In this document: positions 1 to 9,757 of the stretch, piece after piece | Numbering within the stretch: position 1 is the first letter of the stretch | How the letters are laid out: each line of letters starts with the position of its first letter | Assembly (NCBI RefSeq): GCF_047663525.1 | Contig: NC_092589.1 | Location: forward strand, 102,252,501-102,316,500 | DNA length: 64,000 bases | Source of the DNA: Anas platyrhynchos | Taxonomy: Eukaryota > Chordata > Aves > Anseriformes > Anatidae | Direction: 5' to 3' | The notes under the pieces: model-generated | What the model saw: the letters and a program-made list of their open reading frames with translations, nothing else | The model's database searches: none | What the model was told of the DNA's origin: nothing | Translations under genes and position numbers: made by a program

Positions 1-310
1 ACAGCTGAAGGACCATGGGCATCTTCAAATAAAAAAGAAAAAAATAGAAGAAAAACCCCACCTACGTACATAGGATCAAGTTTTATTCAAAACAACTTAA
101 GACACCAATTTTGTTTACACCTAATGGCAATGTCAATCTATTAAAATGATGCCTCCCCCCAAAAAAATATGGAAAAAAATATGATCATATATACCAGTCA
201 TTCTTAGTTCCAGCTCAAAGTGAAGTTGAGTCTCAATTAACAGCCTTTAAACAAAAACAGACCCAGCATAAGCAAACCCATACCAACTCACAGAACAGCT
301 CGGGTTGGAA
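1..310. other. RNASEH1 intronic sequence, no exon recognised
   Basis: AT-rich sequence with short A runs. By gene order it should be RNASEH1 intron on the minus strand. I see no RNase H catalytic-domain exon and no clear repeat in it. Confidence 0.4.
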
Positions 311-313
311 TCT

Positions 314-1062
314 TAGAATCACAGGGTCATAAAAGAGCCTGGGTTGTAAGGGTCCTTAATGGAAGGTTCCTCAAGGACCATCTAGTTCTAACCCCTTGCC
401 ATAGGCTGGGATGCCACTCACTAGATCAGGTTACAAAAAGGCCTCACCTAACTTGGACTTGAACACCTCCAGGGATGGGGCATCCACAACTTCTCTAGGC
501 AACCTGCTCCAGTGCCTCACCACCCTCTGAGCGAAGAATTTCCTTCGAACCTCTAATCTATATCTCCCCTCTTTTAGTTTAAAACCACTCCCCCTTATCC
601 TATCATTATCTAGCCAAGTAAAAAGTCCTTCTCCATCCTTTTTATAAAACCCCTTAAAGTACTGAAAGGCTGTGATGAGGTCACCCCAGACTCTTCTCTT
701 CTGTAGGCTGAACACCCCCAGCTCTCTCAGCCTTTCTTCATAGGAGAGGTGCTCCAGCCCTCTGATCATCTTTGTGGCCTTCCTCCGGACCCACTTTAAC
801 AGCTCCACATCCTCCTTGTGCTGGGGGCCCCAGACCTGGATGCAGTACTCCAAGTGGGGCCTCACCAGAGCCAAGTAGACACAATCCCCTCCCTCGCCCT
901 GCTGGCCATGCCTCTTGTTGATGTTGCCCAGCATGCAGCTGGCCTTCTGGGCTGCAAACGCACACTGCTGGCTCATGTCGAGCTTTTCATCCATCAGAAC
1001 CCCCAAGTCCTTCCCTGGAAGAGACCTTAAAGACCCTTTAACTCCAACCCCAACACGTATAA
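314..1062 (-). mobile_element. CR1 LINE, 5'-truncated, antisense
   Basis: The minus strand reads a CR1 ORF2 C-terminal stretch ([17 protein letters not shown], then a [15 protein letters not shown] block, then [14 protein letters not shown]) continuing to a CR1 3' tail near position 314. The reading frame is nearly intact between 431 and about 1020. The 5' edge (about 1020-1062) resembles a second CR1 3'-tail segment (guide TCTTTAAGGTCTCTTCC), so two truncated copies may be joined here. The element lies in RNASEH1 intron 2 if the proposed exon 2 donor is right. The long open frame that joins it to exon 2 is a coincidence of read-through, not a gene. Confidence 0.9.
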
Positions 1063-1083
1063 CATATTGACAAGGGTATTTAC

Positions 1084-1259
1084 TCTTATTTATGGCCGTA
1101 GGGAGCCAGGCGAGGGGAGGCGAGCTATCTGCCGGCGCAGGCTGCTGCTGCTGCTCCCCGGAGGTGCCGCCGTTCACGAAGGCCCAGGCTTCCCTCTCGG
1201 TGGCGAACTTCTTGAATCTGGCGGCGGCGAACCTGTCGACCTGCTGCTGGCACTCCGCC
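1084..1259 (-). CDS. RNASEH1: RNASEH1 coding exon 2 (3' end tentative)
   Basis: The acceptor tgtgttgcag is read down to 1260 and the exon opens at 1259. It encodes the second half of the hybrid-binding domain ([21 protein letters not shown]) and then a Gly/Ser/Gln/Pro-rich linker including five Gln codons. The linker has no recognisable homology, as is usual between the two RNase H1 domains. The proposed donor is gtaaat read from 1083. A donor earlier in the linker is possible. Confidence 0.75.
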
Positions 1260-1499
1260 CTGCAACACAGCGCCCGGCGGCTCCGTCAGCTCAGGTCAGG
1301 TCTGGTCAGCCCGGCCCGGCCCGGCCCGGCTCGGCCCAGCTCGCCTCAGCCCCGCTGCTCCCGGCTCTGCCCCGGCGGCGGGGCCTTACCAGGTGCGATA
1401 GACGCCGGTCCGCCGGCCCTTGCGCACCGCATAGAACATGGCGCCGCCCTTGGAGACCAAGCAGGAGCGGCTGAGCAGCGCGACCAGCCAGCGCAACAT
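1084..1499 (-). CDS. RNASEH1: RNASEH1 5' end (exons 1 and 2), gene continues beyond window
   Basis: Ribonuclease H1 degrades the RNA strand of RNA:DNA hybrids (R-loops, mitochondrial replication primers). Only the N-terminus is here: a short hydrophobic and basic leader from M1 ([19 protein letters not shown]), then [17 protein letters not shown], followed across the intron by [28 protein letters not shown]. This is the hybrid-binding domain signature of animal RNase H1. The intron between the two exons (1260-1389) has a GT donor and an AG acceptor, and the join completes the Trp codon (TG|G). In mammals M1 gives the mitochondrial form and the second AUG the nuclear form; the same two AUGs are present here (1499 and 1439). 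The catalytic RNase H exons lie off the low-coordinate end. Gene orientation opposite to RPS7 matches human gene order. The exon 2 3' end is uncertain. Confidence 0.9.
1390..1499 (-). CDS. RNASEH1: RNASEH1 coding exon 1
   Basis: This starts at the ATG at 1499-1497 and ends at 1390, with the donor gtaagg read from 1389 downward. It encodes 36 residues plus two bases of the next codon. M1 begins a leader with L, W, V and only basic charges, as expected for a mitochondrial presequence. M21 (ATG at 1439-1437) begins the hybrid-binding domain. The frame stays open upstream to about 1598 but has no in-frame ATG there. Confidence 0.9.
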
Positions 1500-1564
1500 G
1501 GCGCCGCCCCGCCGCCATCCGCCCCCTTCCCTTCCCGCCCCGCCCCGCGGCCCGCGCCCCGCCG

Positions 1565-1612
1565 CTACCCCCCCCGGCGCCGCCGCTGCCGCCGCCACCC
1601 CGCGCTGCGCAT
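1565..1612 (-). promoter_or_regulatory. Upstream ORF in RNASEH1 leader
   Basis: An ATG read from 1612 opens a 15-codon frame ending in TAG at 1565, 65 nt before the main M1 ATG. Human RNASEH1 has a known uORF that shifts initiation between M1 and the internal AUG, so this may do the same. It counts only if transcription starts upstream of 1612, which the sequence alone does not show. The ATG sits inside the NRF1-like palindrome. Confidence 0.5.
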
Positions 1613-1616
1613 GCGC
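1607..1616. promoter_or_regulatory. NRF1 consensus site, RNASEH1 promoter
   Basis: A perfect palindrome GCGCATGCGC about 110 bp upstream of the RNASEH1 M1 codon, in the CpG island. NRF1 commonly drives nuclear genes for mitochondrial proteins, which fits a mitochondrial isoform. Confidence 0.65.
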
Positions 1617-1882
1617 CGCGGCCCGGTGAGGAGCCGCGCACGGCGAGCCGCTACGGGCCGCGAGGGGGGTCAGGCGGGAGGGAAACGGCTCGCGTTTAAA
1701 AATAAAATGTGTATAAATAAAATAAATAAAATGTTTTCCGTGTTCTTTTCACTGTGACTGAAATACAATTGCTTATATTTATTTGCTTATTTATTTTTAT
1801 TACTTTGGGGGACTAAAAGTGTGTGGAGGGTTGCGTTTCTTTTTTTTTTTCCTTTTCCTTTTTTTCTTGGAGGGACAAAAGC

Positions 1883-1991
1883 ATTTTATTTTATTTTATT
1901 TTATTTTATTTTATTTTATTTTATTTTATTTTATTTTATTTTATTTTATTTTATTTTATTTTATTTTATTTTATTTTATTTTATTTTATTT
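1883..1991. repeat. (ATTTT)n microsatellite, about 22 units
   Basis: A near-perfect pentanucleotide array of 109 bp about 390 bp upstream of the RNASEH1 M1 codon. It gives apparent Phe/Ile/Leu/Tyr frames that are not genes. Length is probably polymorphic. Confidence 0.97.
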
Positions 1992-2324
1992 ATGTCAAAT
2001 GAGTTTTATGGAACAACATGATTCCAGCAATGGAGATGTTTTAAGGGAACTGAAAATAGCATTAAGGAAAGCCCTACACATCAAAACATTTGCTATTGAA
2101 AATCATGAGAATTGTGGTTTTGGTGCCAACTAAACCAAGCATCAGCTCCTGCCCATGGGGAGCCATGTGGAAGTTTACAAAACCTGCCCACTAAGAAAGC
2201 CCAGGCACACGCGTTTCTCTCATGAAGCTGTAATCCCAGTCCAGAAACTTCCCAATGCATTAAACCCAGGGGAGGAAGTGCCAAGGTAGCACCCATAAGG
2301 CCAGAGAGATGAGCTGATAAGGAG
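1992..2324. other. Intergenic, no feature recognised
   Basis: Sequence between the microsatellite and a CR1. It may include further CR1-derived sequence near its end, but I could not recognise it. Confidence 0.4.
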
Positions 2325-3094
2325 CTTGTGAAGTTCAAGGAGAAGTGCCTGGTCCTGCCCCTGGGGGGGAACAGCCTCAGGCACCCCGGGACATGCTGGG
2401 CCCACCCAGCTGGGAAGCAGCTCTGCACTGCAGGACCTGGGGGTTCTGGAAGATACGAAGTTGACCAAGAGCCAGCAATGGGCCCTTGCTGCCAAGAAAA
2501 TTAGTGATATTCTTGCCTGCATTAGGCACAGTATCACCAGCAGATCAAAGGAGGTGATCCTTCCCTTCTACTTAGTAGCGGTGAGGCTGCACCTGGAGTG
2601 CTGTGTCCAGTTTGGGGCCTCCCAGTACAAGGGAGGTAGGGATATACAGGAAAGAGTGCAGCAGAGGGCCACCAAAATGACTGTGAGACTGGAACACCTC
2701 TCCTATGAAGAGCTGACAGAGCTACAGCTGTTCAGCTTGGAGAACTAGAGGCTCAGGGGGGATCTTGTCAATGTCTATAAATGCCAGAAGGGAAGGTGCA
2801 AAGAAGATGAAGCCAGGCTCTTTTCAGTGGTGCCCAGTGTCAGGAGAAGAGGCAATGGGCACAGAGTGGAACACAAGGGGTTCCACGTGAACATCAGGAA
2901 GCACTTCTGTGCTGTGCAGGTGACAGACTACTGACACAGATTTCCCAGGGGGGCTGCGCAATCTCCTCCTTGGAGATCTTCAAAAAACGCCTGGGCATGG
3001 TCCTGGGAAACCTGCAATGGGTGGCCCTACTTGACCAGGGGCTTGGACCAGATGCCTCCAGAGGTCCCTTCCAACCTTCTCTGATTCTGTGATA
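2325..3094 (+). mobile_element. CR1 LINE 3' end, sense
   Basis: Decayed ORF2 C-terminal text is visible on the plus strand: [20 protein letters not shown], then a [16 protein letters not shown] block and [17 protein letters not shown] typical 3' UTR follows, ending in gaggtcccttccaacc and an attctgtgat tail near 3094. Frame breaks include the stop after FSLEN. It is 5'-truncated. Confidence 0.9.
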
Positions 3095-6000
3095 ACTCAA
3101 GCATCCTCCATTTATGGTGGGAAGTGGTATTTGCAGCATTTAAAATGATTTTGAGTGGAGAACCCCACAATCTTTCTGCCTGCTTCAATTTTTGTATTAG
3201 ACTCTTCCTCCAAAAATAAGAGATTTTGCTCTCCCTGTAAATAAAACTTGGTGCAGTCATGTGAAGGATCAGATCTACTTCAAGCTACTAAAAGCCAATG
3301 AAATCTCACTGGTGTCTTCAGTTAAAGCTCTTCCTTGCCCACCTAATTAATGATCTTGTTCCTGTGATGAGCGCCAGTGGAATCTTGTTCTTTAATAAGT
3401 CATTGGAATGAATTGAGCACCACCCAGGAATGAGCATTTCCTCAGACTGTTGCACAATCCCAGTTTATCCTTCTCATCTTGAAAAGCATTTGCAGAAGGA
3501 ACAAAAAACATGAAAAGTACAAAAAGATGGTGCAAAGTTCCACATATTTAGTACTTTAAAAGCCATAGACCTGAAGGTCATTAAACTGTTTCCCAGACTC
3601 AACTGCTTTGAAAATCCCACATATCTCAGCATGGAACAGATATCCCATCCTATCTCCAGTTCCATGACTTTTTGAACTGGCTAGCTTGACTTGAAATGTG
3701 ATAGCTAACTGCATGCAGGGTATATGGTGTCACAGAGAAAGAGAGAAGCTGTGGCTGGGTGCATCCCCTTCATTGAGGTCATTGAGAAGGGGAGCCTCCC
3801 ACGGCTGCCCAGCTCCACATACCACGCCATGCTGAGCCACAACCTGTTGTCCCATATCCTCATGTCAAGCAGTATCATGTACTGGGAGAAGATCTTATGC
3901 ATCTTTTGAGAGACCTTGGTAGAATACAAAAATAATTTGGTCAGAGTGGTATCAGAATACATTTACTGCTTTTTTTCTTGCTTCATCCAAGATATTCACA
4001 AGACTTAATGCTATTCTTATGTACAGAATGCTTACTTCTGTTTTTCTCAGATCAAGATTATTTCCATGAATTATCTCTGTAAAGGTTTCCACTGAGACTG
4101 TCAGGCTTTTCACTGCTTCTTGTTTGTGATATTTTTAGTTGGTTTACTTTTATTTGAATTATGCCTTTTTATAGGAGATGGGTTTCTTATTCCTTACAGG
4201 TTTACACATTTGTATAACTTGTTGTCTTATAATAAAAGAGCAACCATCAATAAGTGACAGGGAAAGAAAAGACCTTCTACTGCACTCATTAATTCTTGGG
4301 TTGAACAGACAGATTCATACATCCAATTTACAGGCAAGGACTGAACAGTAGATCTTCCGCTATCATGACCAACATGCAGAATTCAGATTCAAACAAACAA
4401 AAAGGCTTTGAAGTCGACTGAGTACTGTGTACATTGCCTTCATAGCTTTTTCTCCCAGTTGGTAAAACTGAGGCTACATATGATCAGCCAGCCCTACCCT
4501 TACTGCTGCATATCTGTTACTGATTTCTCATTGCTGTTGTGTTGTAGTGGTAAGACAGATGATCTCTCCTCTTGTGGCAGCTGGCATTTTTACTATTGTG
4601 CCTATCACTAGATAAGTGAACCAAAATTTGCTTGATTTATTCATTTATTAACATATTTTCTTGGCAGTCATTTCTGTATTTATAACTGACAGTCTGCAGA
4701 AAAAATAGGAGTTAATATATGTATACAAAAATGCGCTCATCGCTTAAGTATGAGCGTGTCTGTAAGATACTTTTATTTAAACTCACTGTAAATGTTAGTG
4801 TGGCTTGTCCCACATTAATGCACATAATGTATACATTTGCTAAACATTTTAATCTTCTTTGATAAATATTTTAACTTGAAACATGTTTAAATTGAAATGT
4901 GGTTAGAAGCTTTTAAAGCAAAATTTGATGAGACCTCAGTTAAGGAAGCATCTTCTATTATAAACTAAGCTGTTAGATAGGTAGGTCACTAGGTAATCAC
5001 TTTATCTAGCATACCCTACAAATGTAAGTTATATTGGCAACTGATTATGTTGATTAAAAGTATAAAGAGAGGAAAAGGAGGTATTGGTTTTCCTACTTTT
5101 TGGAACCAAGATCTTGCAGAACAAAAAAACTGTCCAGGCTTCCATGTAAAGCTATGTGTCAATGAAGCTGCACAGCAGTAATCCCCTAGCATTACAGTCT
5201 TTAGTGGACTCTTAGAGGAACAGTCTACCAATGTGCACTGACAATTTGGCTTGGTTATACAAGCCTCTTTCAGAGAAGTGAGCTGGTAACATACTCAGTT
5301 TTGCTTCTGATTTTAGTTAGCTATGACCCTGACCAGTTTTGCCTTCTGTTTCTTCAAGCTAAATCATTTTACTGGTAGCATCATAAGACCTTGTCCTGTT
5401 CCTGTTGGGGTCCTTCTGTAACACAGCTTTCCACTTCTTCACCTGGTCCATTCTGAGTCTGCCTGACACATGAACCTCATTAATAGCGGGTGTCAGTAAG
5501 GAAACATCTCTTTGCACCTTGTTCTCACAATTCTCACATTGGTCTATTCAGTAGCACTAAGATGGGGATGGGATTTCTTCATTAACACTCTGAACAGTCC
5601 AATTTTGATCCATCTGCACATCATCTAGTTTTTCTGCTTCCTGTAAAGGATTTCTCAGTATAAACTGAATGCAGACTACTGGAATGCTGAGATGATTACT
5701 TATCTTTCTCTTTTTTTTACTCTTCAGTCAGATCCTCATCATAGCTGTTTAGATAATTTCACATCTCTATAAATACTAATCCTGAATGTCAGTACGAGTT
5801 GGGCAGTTTTCTCCTATCCTGTGAATTCATGCAAGGAAAGATGAGTGCTGAACACTCTGATTTTCTGACTATTTGAAATTTAGCAAAAAGCCTGCAAATG
5901 TTAGAAAATAGGATAGGCTGCCTTCTGCAGATGCTTTGGTTGATTAGCATTGGTGTGTGTGGGGGTGTTCTTGACAGTGTTTGTTTACAGCAGGAGCCTA

Positions 6001-6389
6001 TCACTCCACTTCTGCATCTATTTATTTATTTATTTTATTTATTTATTTATTTTGTAACAGACTATTAGATTAGCACTCACTATTGCTATTGAATGTGGTA
6101 TTACATGTTAAAATTGGCTGCTCTTAGGGTTATTCAGGGAATCTGAGCATTGAATCAATGCTCTGAACCACAGTAGCCTCTCTGAGCAGTGCATGCAAGA
6201 GCTGCACACCTGCTTCAGAATGGGACTTGCCCTTCAGCAGGGAATCTGTCACACCCAGGGTACCCTGGTCCACAATGCAAGGTTTTAGCTCCATTTTAGA
6301 TGCACAGCCAGGTGCATTCACCTGAATCAATGCACATGAAAAAAAAATTGAGTGAATTAATTATTCATTGAAGAACTAAGAGGTATCTC
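3095..6389. other. Intergenic DNA, no gene recognised
   Basis: AT-rich single-copy-looking sequence. Short frames up to 85 aa show no domain I recognise. A (TATT)n tract lies at about 6019-6052. A short GC-richer patch at about 3724-3909 has an open 61-codon frame with no recognisable homology. I see no RNA gene. Confidence 0.5.
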
Positions 6390-8506
6390 TAGATCAGCTC
6401 TCCTTGTCTGTGTGGGTGACTTCAATTTGCCAGATGTTAACTGGGAATAAAACACAGCTGATACAAACAGGTCTTCAGGCTGTTCAGAGAACTAGTTCCC
6501 TGGGAAACTGCCTTTGAAGATGTTGGGGTCCACCAGCAATGGTGGCTTTCTAAGTACCACCTCTTAGCACAAGAAGAGGCAATTCCAAAATATCAGAATT
6601 CAAGCAGACAGGGCAGAAGATTGGCTTGTCTGAGCAGGGATCTTCTTCTAGAGCTTAGGGAGAAGAAGAAAGTGTATGGCCAGTAGCTGGGTGACATGGG
6701 AGTACTACAGAGATGTTGTTTGCCATTTTAGGGAGAAAATTTGTGCAGCCAAAGGTCAGTTAGAATTGAAGCTGGACACTACTGTGGGGGACAATAAAAT
6801 GGGCTTTTAAAAAAGTTAACAACAAAAGGAGGACCAGAGAAAACATCGGTTCATTACCAATGAAGTTGGTGACTTCATAAATAGGGACATAGACAAAGCA
6901 GAGATGTTTAATGCCTTCTGCACCTCTGTCTTCAACACTGATGGTGAGCTCTGGGACCCCAGGTGCCCTCAGTTAGAGGACCATGACCACAGTAATGATA
7001 AACTCCCAGCTGCCCCTGAACCTGTGTGGGATTTGCTTCTGAAGCTGGACGCATGTAAATCTATGGGGCCTGATGGAATTCATCTCAGGTTACTCTGAGA
7101 ACTGCCTGATGTCATTGTGAGACCTCTTGCAATTATTTTTTAACAGTCTTGGAAATCTGGAAAGGTTACACATGACTGGAAGCTGGAAAATGTGGTCCGA
7201 ATTTTCAAGAAAGGCAAAAAGAAGACCCTGGTAATTACAGGCCTGTCAGTTTCAATTTCAGTGTCTGATAGAATTATGGAGAAGATTATTATGGGAGTTA
7301 TTAAAAAACACCTGAAAGACAACACAATCATGGGTCCCAGCCAACATGGGTTCACGAGGGGAAAGTTCTGCTTAACAAATTTAATTTCCTTTTATGACAA
7401 GGTCATCCATCTAGCTGACCAAGAGAAGCCAGCTGATGTAATCTTTTTGGATTTCAAAAAAACTTTCAATCCTTCTGGACAAAATGTCCAGCATACAACT
7501 AGACAAATACAGTATATGATGGCTGACAAGTTGGATTATAGTAAATGGGGTTACATGAGGCTGGCAGCTAGTTACTAGTCAGGTTCCCCAGTGCTCCATT
7601 TTAGGGCCTGTTCTCTCCAGTGTATTCATAAATGATTTATATGCAGGTTTAAAGTGAATACTAAGTTTGCAGATGACACTAAATTAGTAGGAGCTGTTGA
7701 CTAGGTTGAGGGTAGGGAGGCCTTGCCTAAACTGCATGAAGTTTAACAGGAGCTACTGCCAGACTCTGAACCTGACCCAGGGCAACCCTGGCTATATGTA
7801 CAGAGAGACTGAGGGATGAGAGGCTGAGGATCAGCACTGTGGAAAGGGATTTGAGGGTTTCGGTTGACATCAAGTTGAATATGAATCAACAGTGTGCCCT
7901 GGCAGCCAGGAGGGTCAAAGTGTCCTGAGGTGCATCAAGCACAGCATTGCTAGCTGGTTGAGGGATTGTCCAGCTCTGCTCTGTGCTTGTGCAGCCACAC
8001 CTCGAGTAGTGTGTGCTGTTTGGGGGCACCACAATATCAGAAGGACATAAAACTATTAGAGTGTCCAAAGGAGTGCTATGAAGTGAAGGGTCTAGAGAGC
8101 AAGACATTTGAGGAGTGCTGAAGTTACTCATATTGCTCAACCCAGAGCAGAGCAGGCTGAGGGGAGGCCTCATGGTGGCCTGCAGCTCCCTCACGAGGGG
8201 AGTGGAGGGGCAGGCGCTGAGCTCTTCTCTCTGGGAACAGCGACAGGACCCGAGGGAACAGCATGGAGCTGGGACAGGGGAGGGTCAGGCTGGGCTTTAG
8301 GGAAAGATTCTGCACCCAGAGGGTGGTTGGGCACTGGAACAGGCTCCCCAGGGCAGTGGGCTACTGGAGACTACTGGAATTCAGGAAGCATTTGCACAGC
8401 ATCCTCAGACACAAGGTCTGATTTTTGAGTGGTCCTGTGTAGAGCCAGGAGTTGGACTTGATGATCCTTGCGGATATATTCTGACTTGGGATATTCTATG
8501 ATTGTA
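6390..8506 (+). mobile_element. CR1 LINE, about 2.1 kb, sense, inactive
   Basis: This is the longest uninterrupted CR1 here. It begins in the endonuclease C-terminal region (VGDFNLPDVNWE) and passes through the linker (NNKRRTRENI; AEMFNAFCTSVFNTDGELWD). It reaches the reverse transcriptase (KHLKDNTIMGPSQHGFTRGK, VIFLDFKKTFN), with an FADDTK catalytic-loop remnant near 7668. It ends with a CR1 3' UTR and an attctatgattgta tail at about 8506. Several frameshifts, stops and an internal deletion after about 7480 make it non-functional. Confidence 0.93.
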
Positions 8507-9188
8507 TTTTAGCAGCTTGCAACTGAATTGTTAATAGTGCTGCCTTTGTTATAAAACCATATATAATAAAAAGTGCTTCCAGTGATGAGAGAGTATGTGG
8601 AGCCCAGGACTTGTATTTTGAGTTAGAACCTGAACATAGCAGATGACTCAAGTATTATTTCTCTTCTGATGAAACACAACTGATAACTGATGTTACAACT
8701 TAGTAACTCCTTGCCACAGAGCCTCTGGCTTCTGCAAAGACATCCTCCCTGGGCTGAGGAGGGGGCTGAACATCAGGGGTGAACTTGATGTATTAAACTG
8801 GATACGGAAAGTTGAAATGGTGGGTACTGAAGAAAGATGATCTGCTATCATGCTGCGTTTTTAAAGCTGGTGGCTTCTGTTTTTATATGGTATTTTATGT
8901 GTGTGAGTGAGCTGCTACATTTTTATATGGCATTATATGCGGGTGAGGGAGCACCAGAAGAGGTAGCAGCATGTTTTGCTGAGGGTTTTGGTGTTCACTA
9001 GCCGCTGTGCTGGGCTTCCCAGGCCCAGACCCCATTTTATTCACACAAAATGTTTCATCACCAGAGACTGCACCCCTGAGGGGAGTGGGGCAGTGAGCCC
9101 ACCTCATGCTCCCCAGGCCCAAGGGGACGCAGGATTAAGCAGGGTGTGCACGATGGGGAAAGGCAGGGTGGAAGGGGGGGCATTCCCT
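8507..9188. other. Intergenic, upstream of RPS7 promoter
   Basis: Mixed-composition DNA with no recognised gene or repeat. A roughly 20-bp phrase around atgg(t/c)att(a/t)tatg is repeated at about 8885 and 8923. Confidence 0.4.
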
Positions 9189-9390
9189 AAAAAAAGGGGG
9201 GAAAAAAAAAAAGAAAAGAAAAAATGAAAAAGAAAAAAAAGAGAAAAAATGAAAAAAAGAAAAAAAAAGAAAAAAAAGAATAAAATAAAAGAAAAAGATG
9301 AGAAAGAAAAGAAGAGGGAAAAAAAAAAAAGAGAGAAAAAAGGAGAAAAAAAGGAAAAAAAAAAAAGAAAGAAAAACAAGAAAAAAAAGC
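9189..9390. repeat. Purine-rich tract, about 200 bp
   Basis: The plus strand is almost entirely A and G (runs of A with single or few G) with only a handful of pyrimidines, ending 70 bp before the NRF1-type site of the RPS7 CpG island. It gives false Lys-rich and Phe/Ser-rich frames on the two strands. Confidence 0.95.
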
Positions 9391-9459
9391 CCGTGAGAGA
9401 ATGGAAGGACACCACACTCATCACAAGCAGAGGCGATGCCTGTACCCGCCGGCCGTAGT

Positions 9460-9469
9460 GCGCATGCGC
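9460..9469. promoter_or_regulatory. NRF1 consensus site, RPS7 CpG island
   Basis: The same perfect palindrome GCGCATGCGC as at the RNASEH1 promoter, about 265 bp upstream of the inferred RPS7 start. Confidence 0.6.
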
Positions 9470-9714
9470 GGCGCCTCCACTTCCCCCCCTCCCTCCGCTC
9501 TTTGCCCTTGCCCGCTCCCCGCCACTGCCTCTGCTGTCATCCGCGCGCGCCGTGCCAGCACTCGGCGAACCCTCTGTGGCGTCACCCGGGCGGAAACCCT
9601 CCGCTCTCTCCTGCGCGCGCGGCGGCTCCACTCTGCCCTTCTTCCGGCTTTGGCTTCACCTTAGGGCGGGGCAGGCGGGGCGGAGCGCTCGGAGCGGGCC
9701 GCGATCTGCGCTGC

Positions 9715-9724
9715 TCTCGCGAGA
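9715..9724. promoter_or_regulatory. TCTCGCGAGA promoter element
   Basis: A perfect 10-bp palindrome of the type found at many vertebrate housekeeping promoters, linked to Kaiso/ZBTB33-type binding. It ends one base before the pyrimidine tract that probably marks the RPS7 transcription start. Confidence 0.65.
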
Positions 9725-9725
9725 A

Positions 9726-9757
9726 CTCTCCCTCTTCCTAGGCCGGCGCTGAGCGAG
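9726..9757 (+). other. RPS7: RPS7 non-coding exon 1 with 5' TOP tract
   Basis: The pyrimidine run CTCTCCCTCTTCCT at 9726-9739 fits a 5' terminal oligopyrimidine start, which couples ribosomal protein translation to mTOR signalling. The exon ends at 9757 before the donor gtgggt. The exact start base within the tract is inferred. Confidence 0.65.

Larger units (their letters stand above)
1090..1690. promoter_or_regulatory. CpG island over RNASEH1 5' end
   Basis: Very GC-rich with dense CpG across exon 1, intron 1, exon 2 and the upstream flank, dropping sharply to AT-rich DNA at about 1695. This is the expected RNASEH1 promoter. No convincing divergent partner transcript is visible on the plus strand. 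Confidence 0.75.

Noticed and set aside
431..1177. 248-aa minus-strand frame
   Set aside because: It joins the real end of RNASEH1 exon 2 to an unrelated CR1 fragment through an intron; not one protein.
1783..2133. Phe/Ile/Leu/Tyr-rich plus-strand frames
   Set aside because: Translation of the ATTTT microsatellite.
9104..9631. 175-aa Phe/Ser-rich minus frame and Lys-rich plus frame
   Set aside because: Compositional product of the purine-rich tract.
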